Positions 17,167 to 25,500 of a stretch of 35,691 nt of DNA are shown in pieces. The DNA is taken from positions 1 through 35,691 of the forward strand of contig JBBALJ010000028.1 of NCBI GenBank assembly GCA_040403075.1, written 5' to 3'. The first letter of the stretch is position 1. Each line of letters begins with the position of its first letter. This DNA is from RGVD01 sp040403075. Lineage in GTDB: Bacteria > Bacteroidota > Bacteroidia > UKL13-3. The notes under the pieces are model-generated. The model saw nothing but the letters and a program-made list of their open reading frames with translations, did not search any database and had not been told where the DNA came from. The position numbers and the translations under genes are program-made.

Positions 17167-17883
17167 TTAAGCAGTAGAATTTTCGACCAATTTAAAACCG
17201 GATCCATGAATATTTGTAATTTCTAAACAAATATCGTCTTTTATAATTTTCCTTAACTTATTTATATAAACATCTAGGTTTCTTGCGGTATAAAAATCGT
17301 CTCTACCCCAAATACTGAGCAATATGGCATTGCGAGATAAAAGCATATTTTTATTTTCGATAAACAGCTTCAATAAGTTGCTTTCTGTTGCACTTATTTT
17401 CTTTTCAACTTCGTTGTTGACCAATACTACATGATTGGAGGTATCAATTTTCGTATTACCTACTATAAATACCTCTTCCTTAGCTAAAACAGAAACATTG
17501 ATTCCTTTGGTACGTTTTAAAATGGCCTTCATTCTAGCCACAAGTTCATTAGTGCTAAATGGCTTTGTTATATACTCATCGGCACCTATTTCAAAACCCT
17601 TTAACTTATCCTCCTCATCAGTGTTAGCCGTTAAAAATATGATAGGAGTTAAAGCATCTTTTTTTCTAATAAGTTCAGCCAATTCGTATCCATTTTTCTT
17701 TGGCATATTCACATCCAAAATACAGATATCAAATCGTTCTTTATCAAAAGCCCTCCAGCCTTCATCACCATCCTTACATAGTTTTACACTAAAACCACTT
17801 AATCTTAAATTCTCCTTTAACAAGGCACCAAGACCCAATTCATCATCAACTACTAAAACGTGTGGTAATGCTTCTTGTTCCAT
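17167..17883 (-). CDS. OmpR/PhoB-family response regulator
   Basis: A 238-residue DNA-binding response regulator. The receiver domain (about 8-122) shows the acidic pair in VVDDE, phospho-acceptor Asp57 in DICILDVNMP, switch Thr85 in FLTAN and Lys107 in ITKPFS. The C-terminal winged helix (about 140-235) contains ATESNLLKLFIENKN, the RDDFYTARNLDVYINKLR recognition region and the ITNIHGSGFKL wing, the usual OmpR/PhoB layout. It is the cognate partner of the TPR kinase that begins at the next base after its stop codon. A perfect TACATTTG -7 box lies about 25 bp upstream of the start, suggesting that the pair has its own promoter. Target genes cannot be read from the sequence. Confidence 0.95.
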   Translation of the reverse strand: MEQEALPHVLVVDDELGLGALLKENLRLSGFSVKLCKDGDEGWRAFDKERFDICILDVNMPKKNGYELAELIRKKDALTPIIFLTANTDEEDKLKGFEIGADEYITKPFSTNELVARMKAILKRTKGINVSVLAKEEVFIVGNTKIDTSNHVVLVNNEVEKKISATESNLLKLFIENKNMLLSRNAILLSIWGRDDFYTARNLDVYINKLRKIIKDDICLEITNIHGSGFKLVENSTA

Positions 17884-17906
17884 AATCTAAGGGTAATAAT
17901 TTTTAA

Positions 17907-17914
17907 CAAATGTA
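17907..17914 (-). promoter_or_regulatory. Candidate -7 box for the response regulator/kinase operon
   Basis: The minus strand reads TACATTTG, a perfect TAnnTTTG. The nearest upstream TTG (17928-17930) is only 13 nt away instead of about 19, so the -33 element is poor. This would suit a regulated or weak promoter. The leader would be about 17 nt. Confidence 0.35.
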
Positions 17915-18011
17915 AAAAAGCATTTGGCAATCACTGCTAATGGATGACTTTAAAAATTCTTAATAATTTTATGGATATGAAAAAACGGAATAAATATGAA
18001 GCAGCAAGGGA

Positions 18012-19391
18012 CTACTTAATACCTTTCATTTCCCGCCATATTTGGTTAAACGACTTATCTTCAATCTTAGGTAATTCTCTATCTTCACCCCAATCCGATT
18101 TGAAGAATTGCTTGAAGGTAAAGTTCTTGATTCCAGATGCCCTGTCTAAATTCTTGCGACTCATCATGGCTTTCTTCCAAGTATACCAAGCCAATTTTTC
18201 ACCAGTAGTTGAAAGTCCTATTTGTCGGGCATCTCGTCTATTGCGAAGCAGATGGGTATGTATATCTATATTTACAGGGCAAACATTTGAGCAATTGCCA
18301 CAACTAGTTGAGGCTTCACTTAAGTATTTGTTATCTGCCAAACCATCTTTCAACGGTGTTACCACCATACCAATTGGACCAGATTCAATATTGTTTTTAA
18401 AAGCATGACCACCAATTTGGGTGTATACAGGACATACATGATGACAAGCACCACATTTAATACAATGCAAAGCATCTCTCTGCTCATGAGTTTGTAGCAA
18501 ATTAGATCGACCATTATCAATTAAAACAACGATAAACTCAGATGGGCTATCATTATCTATATTAGCATTTTTGGGACCATACAAGGTATTATAAGAAGAA
18601 ATGCGCTGACCAGTACTGTATGATGAAAGTAGTGTATAAAATATATCTATATCGCTTAAGCTTGGTAACACCTTGTCAATACCTGCTAACACAATATGCG
18701 TTTTAGCAAAAGAGGTACATAACTGTATGTTGCCTTCATTATCTGTTATTGATACGAAACCGCTATCCGAAATTAAAAAGTTGGCACCAGTTATACAAAC
18801 ATCTGCACTGTAATAATTGCTTCTTAATTGTTCAGCAATATCCTTAGCTATCTCATTTTCATCAGCACTCAAAGAAGTGCGAATACTTGTATTAAGCGAT
18901 TCATTCACCTTCGACTTCTCGTTATGCAACAAAGGCATATACGCATGAGATGTTTTTGTTTTTAAGGAACTTAATAAAAAGGTTCCAAAATCTGTTTCCT
19001 TTGTTTCAAAACCTTTTCCATTCAAGTAAGGAGTTAATCCAATTTCGTCAGCAATGGAAGTTTTGCTTTTAATAATCAATTTGGCATTTAGGCGCTTTAA
19101 TTGCTGCTCAATTTCGTTTAGGGCTGTAACATCATCATGTGCCCAAATTACTTTGCCACCTTTACGGGTTATCGAAGCCTCAAAATCAATTAAATATTTA
19201 TCTAAATTTTCAGTTACTCGCCATTTGGCGTAGGCAGCTCTGTTTTTGGCTAATTCCAATGAACCAAATTGTTCAAGTGATTTGTTGTGTTGCTGGGCAT
19301 ACCTATTTATGGCAGATTGTGTCTTTAATTTGATAGACCCATCCGCTAAACTTTGATGTATGTTTTTATTAAACTCTTCTTGATAACGCAT
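18012..19391 (-). CDS. lutB: Lactate utilization iron-sulfur protein, LutB type
   Basis: A 459-residue cytosolic protein. The N-terminal part (about 60-280) is a LUD domain, with KSKTSIADEIGLTPYL and the GKGFETKETDFGTFLLS segment, followed by ITGANFLISDSG. The C-terminal part carries two ferredoxin-type clusters: CIKCGACHHVCPVY and SCGNCSNVCPVNIDIH. This layout is that of LutB, a subunit of the LutABC complex that oxidises L-lactate to pyruvate. Neither lutA nor lutC lies beside it: a giant T9SS gene is upstream and the response regulator downstream. Length is normal and no key cysteine is missing. A one-mismatch promoter of the phylum type lies about 20-50 bp upstream, so it is probably transcribed alone. 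Confidence 0.9.
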   Translation of the reverse strand: MRYQEEFNKNIHQSLADGSIKLKTQSAINRYAQQHNKSLEQFGSLELAKNRAAYAKWRVTENLDKYLIDFEASITRKGGKVIWAHDDVTALNEIEQQLKRLNAKLIIKSKTSIADEIGLTPYLNGKGFETKETDFGTFLLSSLKTKTSHAYMPLLHNEKSKVNESLNTSIRTSLSADENEIAKDIAEQLRSNYYSADVCITGANFLISDSGFVSITDNEGNIQLCTSFAKTHIVLAGIDKVLPSLSDIDIFYTLLSSYSTGQRISSYNTLYGPKNANIDNDSPSEFIVVLIDNGRSNLLQTHEQRDALHCIKCGACHHVCPVYTQIGGHAFKNNIESGPIGMVVTPLKDGLADNKYLSEASTSCGNCSNVCPVNIDIHTHLLRNRRDARQIGLSTTGEKLAWYTWKKAMMSRKNLDRASGIKNFTFKQFFKSDWGEDRELPKIEDKSFNQIWREMKGIK

Positions 19392-19410
19392 TTTTAAAAC
19401 TGCAACAGTT

Positions 19411-19441
19411 CAAAGTAAATTCAAATTATAGTATCAAACAA
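19411..19441 (-). promoter_or_regulatory. Candidate Bacteroidota-type promoter for lutB
   Basis: On the minus strand TTG (19439-19441) is followed by 20 nt and TTACTTTG (19411-19418), one mismatch from TAnnTTTG. The predicted leader is about 15 nt. The -7 box is identical to that proposed for the SprT-like gene. Confidence 0.4.
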
Positions 19442-19487
19442 CACCAAAACAAATAAATATTAACAGAGGGATGCACTTAAACAAAAA

Positions 19488-19508
19488 AGGCTACCCAATG
19501 GGTAGCCT
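19488..19508 (-). terminator. Intrinsic terminator of the giant T9SS cargo gene
   Basis: A perfect 9-bp stem, aggctaccc with gggtagcct, encloses a 3-nt loop. On the minus strand it is followed by a run of six T residues (19483-19488). It begins 20 nt beyond the stop codon of the 2908-aa gene, and separates that gene from lutB. Confidence 0.9.
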
Positions 19509-19527
19509 CTCTGTAGGATGAACCTAA

Positions 19528-22500
19528 TTATTTTTGTTTAATAACTGTACGATAAATCGTGGTATCGTCAAATTCAATTTTAATTAAATAAGTACTAGAA
19601 GTCGATGAGAACTCATTTTCTTCTAATCTGAAGCTATGTTTACCAGCAGCTAATTTGCCATAAGCATGTTGGCTAACGTTTCTACCTAACATATCCAATA
19701 CAGTTACATTAACGTTTCTAGACTCATCAAGTGTGAAATCCAAATTGGTAGTTTCTGAGAATGGATTAGGGTATGTATTGATACTAAATTTATTAGATAA
19801 TAAATCATTAATACCCACATTATCATTTTGGAATGAATCTACTGCAGTAATTGAGCAGCCTGAGTTTCCATCATCGACTTTCAATGTAATAGTATACCAC
19901 TTAGATCCTTTATCAAAATAGAAACTAGGGCTTGCTACATTAAAAAATGTACCAGCCAAATCACCCATTGTCCAAGTATAGTTTGTTGGACTAACATTAT
20001 CACCAGCATTGAATATAGAAGTAAACTTACGTTGACCGAATCCAATTTTGTCAATTTTGATTTTTACAGAAGGAGCAGAAACCACATTGATTGGTAAGTA
20101 TGCAGTATCCGAACAAGTGCTGCCAACTGACTTAACAATCAACTGAACATTATAGGTATTTACGCCATTAAAAACAAAAGTAGGAGATTGTTCTGTACTT
20201 CCATTTAAGCCGCTAAATGTCCATTTATTTTCTAATGCTGAATTATCAGGCATACGTGAAGAATTGTTAAACACTACTGCTGAATTGTTACAAACAGTTG
20301 TTCTAGAAGCTGTGAACTGAGCAACTGGTTTATAACTAACAACCACTGGTAAAGTGATAGAATCTTTACAACCATTGTTTATTTCAGTTGCAACCAACTT
20401 AACAAAGAAAGGATTATCTGCATCTGCAATAGATGAGTAGGTTTTGTTGGGTGTGACACCATCGTAGGTAGTATTATCACCTAAATTCCAACTATAGTTT
20501 ACATTGTTAAATCCACCACTGAAAGATGATGTATTGGTAAAGTCTACTGGTTGTGTTTTTGTAGTACCAGGACCTGAAGCACATGCAGTAGTATATTTAA
20601 AGTTAGCTACAGGTTTATCAAATATGGTGGCTGTCCTGCGCAAAGTATCAGCACAACCATAGTTTGAACGAGCAATTAGAGTAACCAAATAGGTACCACT
20701 TGCAGGGTATTTATAGCTAGGTGTAGCACCTAAAGAAATATCACCATTGCCAAAATCCCAGAAACGACCAACCGATCCAGAACCAATAGTTGAAGAATCT
20801 GACAATGGCAATTTCACACCTAAACAAACATTAGAAGTAGTAAATCTAGCCTTAGGTCTAGCAAAAACATAAATCTGGTTTTGAGTTTGTTCTTGCTCAC
20901 AACCTACTGAATTTTTAACCTTCAATTTAACTGAATAAGTTGTGTCAGATTGACCAAAGTAGAAATTAGCATTAGCCGTTGTTTGAGATGAACCAGGGAA
21001 CGACCATAGGTAAGTAGACCCACTTGGCTGCGAATTTGATTTAAAACTTGTAGGTTTTGTAGCATCTCCTGAACAAGGTAAATCATACGTAAAATTAACC
21101 GTTGGGCTGGTTCTTACAAAAATCTGTTTTGTGGCACTACCAGTTATTCCTAAACGATTACCAACTGTAAGTCTTACAGTATACAAACCACCAGCTAAAT
21201 ATGCTTTTTGCACTAATTGAGTACCTGCACTAGAATTATCACCAAAACTCCAAATGAAGTTATAAGGACCATCTCCAGGTGCGCTTAATGAGTTACCAGT
21301 AAATAGTAAATTAGTTAAAGCACAAACAGTATCAACACTTGAAATCAATTGAGGAACTGGAGTTGAAACAACTCTTAAAACACGAGAATATGAAGAATCA
21401 CAGCCTGTAGTTTTAAGTCTAATACTCAAATTCAAGTTAAAGGTACTATTTAATTCGCTTGCTTGAGCAATGAATCTTAAAGCTGGTCTAGTAGATGCGT
21501 TACCAGGTATTAAAGTAAAGTTTTGAGCCGGTGTTCCGGTCGATGTTCTCAATGAGAAATTAGCCACTTCCCATAATGTACCATAATCGGCATTTGTTAA
21601 GAAAGATGGGGCTTTGATTTCATAGGTCAATGTATCACCCACCCTTGCGCCATCAGGGAAGAAAGCTGTTCCATCATTAAATGCTCCTGTGAAAGCTGTC
21701 ACTCTTGGCGCAACGTAAGGTCCATTATAAAAACGACCAATTGCCAAAGAAACAGTATCAGGTAAGTAATTACTACATCCAGATAAAGTATTTACAGCAT
21801 TGATAACCACTTTTACAGTATCAGCACTTCTATTAGGAGGTAACTTATAAGTTAAAGAAGAGCCCGTTCCGCTATAATCAATCATTGAATTTCCTAATAA
21901 AGCAACGTTATATGATGAATAAACAAATCTTGGATCAGAACCAGTTAAAGTAAATGAAGCTGAATCTCTAAAACAAGCATTTAATAATTTAGGACTAATA
22001 GCTTGGCTTTGGAAGTCATCAAATACTTGAATCGAGTCAATAAGCATATTTTGACCTGCACCAACAGCAATACCATCAAACGCAATACGAATACCTTGAA
22101 GACCCGCAAAATTTGCTAGACAAACCTCAAACACTCTGTAATTAGGGAATGCAAAACTTGGATTTACCCTAACAAAATTGGCAACAGAACCATAATAATT
22201 ACCAATACCAACCTTAATATCTAAATTATCTAATTGAGCTGGATTATTATTACTTTGATAAAAAGCAAATCTTAAAGTCGGGTTCTTCATGTTTGTGAAG
22301 TCAAAACAAGGTGAAAGCAACCTTGCTGAAGAATTGGCAGTGAATGTTGACGAATTAAAATTAGCTGTTCTTAAGCCACTATAAGGAGATGCAGAAGGGT
22401 TTATTGCTGACCCAGTCTGACCTAACAACCAAGTAGCATTGCCACTTAAATTTATCACTTGCCAGTAAGGAACATTTCCACCTTCAAATCCATTTGCATA

Positions 22501-25500
22501 AGGGAAATTAGAAATACTGGTGCTGATTGTATCGTATGATTTATACATAGGATTACGGCCGTTATTTCCTGCAAAGTCGTTGCTTGAAACTCTTACTCTA
22601 ATTAAAGTTCCTGGAACCTGATTTGGTATAATATAAATTCTTTGATTGCCATTAAAAATGGTTGATTGAACTGATTGTTCTGCTCCATTGTTAATGATAT
22701 AATACAAAGTATCATTTAATAAGAATCTATCATTTATCTGATAGTTTAAAACTATTCCTTGAGCATAACATGCAGTTGGGTCAGAATAATTAAAAATACG
22801 TGGTTGCACGCTATCAATAGCTGTACCAGAAAACTCATGTGCGCCAATAGTAGGATTGAAAACATTTCTGCTATTTCCAAAAGCATCTGTAAAAATATTA
22901 GATACTGGAATTCCAGCTCTATAGATTGGCGAAACTACGTTTGGTATATATAAATTGGTATCATTCGTAAACGGTGCTACAAAGTTAATTGATGCAGTAT
23001 CGCCCAAAGTAAATCCTAATATTCTATCCCAAGTATTATACAAGATTGGAGCAGCAGGAGTTGTTTGCACAGATGAAGCAAAATGAGCAACTGTAGCACC
23101 AACAGTAGGACTTGATGCGTAATAGTTATTGTAATCGATATTTGAAAAAGGTGCAATCGTACTACCATTATTAAATGGATTTACAGTTCCACCAACAGCA
23201 ACTCCAAACACATCATTACCCGTACCGCTAGCAACACCTAATTTATTTTGGAAAATATTATTCCTAGCAGAAACACCACCTCTAATATTTTGCGAAATAC
23301 CTAAAGCAGCACTTAGCACATTTGTTCCAGAAAGGGTATTCGATTGTCCAAGATTTATCGAGTTATAATTTAATGAAACCCCTAATTGAGTATTACCACT
23401 ATTTCTCATCACCACCGTTGGAGCATCTATCAAAATACCAAAAACATTGTTTGTGAAAGTAGATGGGGTTGCAGATACTACGGTTGTACCTTGTGCTCTA
23501 ATTCCACTTATTCTATTATTATTAATAACAATATTAGCACCTAAATTAGTACTATCTGTAATACCTGTTCCACCATAATTTAGCACAATACCCATAGCTC
23601 CAGTAGAAGCTACATTTGAAGTGATTCGGAATATTTCATTTCTCTCTATAGTAATATTATTACCTATTGAAGTATTTACTGGAGAGGTGCCATTAACCGG
23701 CCAAACTGTTACTTCGATACCGCGGTTATTTCCAAAACTAGGGATATTGTTTTTAATGACATTACCTGCTACACTTAAATTACTTTGGCCGTTTACCGAA
23801 ATACCAGCAGCATTAGCAATACCACCCCAATAATTAGTATTTGAAGAACCTGAAGGGGCAATATCTCCACCAATAATATTATTGCTAATAACATTACCAT
23901 TATCTACTTCTGATTTTAGAGTACGTCCGCGCATATAAATACCATATTGAACGCCTCCTATAAAGTTATTATCAAAAGTATTATAACTATTTCTTCCATA
24001 TCTAGCGTTAAGGTTTGCACTCGTACCAAGAATATTAACACCTCCCATGTAAATACCTGCAAAGGTACTATCGTTTACATTTGAACTAACACCAATAATA
24101 TTACAATTTCTTATAGCTGAATTGCTATTAGAGCTATCACTGGTTGCAATAGGAGCATTACCTCCAATTAAATCCACCACTCTATTTGAGAAACCAGCCA
24201 TTTGTTGCGGTAATAGAAGCGTAAGCCCTCTAGATCCCGTTCCGTTATCACCGTTGATTTCAAAATATGCAGCACCACTCAATCTTATCAATGAAGAGTT
24301 GGTTATGCCTCTTGCGATTTTATTTGAAGCTACTCTAATAGTATCAAATCTGTTTGGTATTACAGACAAAACAACAGGTCTGTTTGGATTTGCTCTTGGA
24401 TAATCCAAAACCGAAATAGGAGCTAAAAATGTATCTGTTTCTCCAATATATCCATTAGACAATAATAATTTTACTGGAAGAACACCTCCAAATGCACCTT
24501 CCACTCCGTTGGCATTAAGATAATTGATTGCACTTCTAACTGTAGCAAACGAACCTGTTTGCGGTGAGGTAATAGTTGGAGGATTATCTGTGGCACCATT
24601 AATTAAATAGGTTCCACCTCCAAACAATGGTACAAAATTTCTATCAAACTCAACTGCTCCAACACATCTACCTGTAACACCTGAGTTAACATTAAAACCA
24701 GGACATCCTTGACGAGGATTGCCATAAATATCTTTACAAACAGTAGGTAAGGCATTTGCAGTACCATATACCAAACTTGCAGTTGCAGTATTAATGTTTG
24801 GCAAGGTATCGTTTGGAAACGTAACAGGGTAGCTAAAAGAACCTATATCATTTGTGATATTTGTAGTAGCAGGAATAGTTGTGCTATTAAATCTCCTTAC
24901 ATCAAAAATGTTTGTTCCAAGTTGAGTATTGTTATTGAATGAAATCAAAGTACCTCCACCAATTCCAGAAACAAAATAGTTGTTCTTATTTGATGCCTCT
25001 GAAGCTAATACTGTATTTGCAGCAAAAGGATTTACATTTCCAACAACAATCAAACAAATCTTATTATTTGCAGAAGTACTAGTTACTTGTGGTCTATTTC
25101 CTGTATTTCCTAAAATATTATTTGACATTGAAATACCTGTTTTCATATTTGAACCGATATAAACACAAGATGTTCCTCCTGGATTGGTACCTAACACTGG
25201 CATATTCATTACAACAGTATTGTGAAGCAAACTGATGGCAGGTGTACCTGTAGCACTAATATTACCATCAATAAAAATTCCAGCAGGGTTAGCCGCATTT
25301 ACAGCAGCTGAGGCACCACCAGTTGGACTTGCCGTAACACCACCAATTCTACTAATATAATTGTTCAAAAAAGTAATGGACCTTGTTGCATCATTAGTTA
25401 GTAAAGACAATCTAATTCCATAACAACCAGCTCCAGACAATGTATTCAAATTGTAAATAAAGTTCCTAGTAACATCAATGGTTGTGAAGGTCAGATTACT

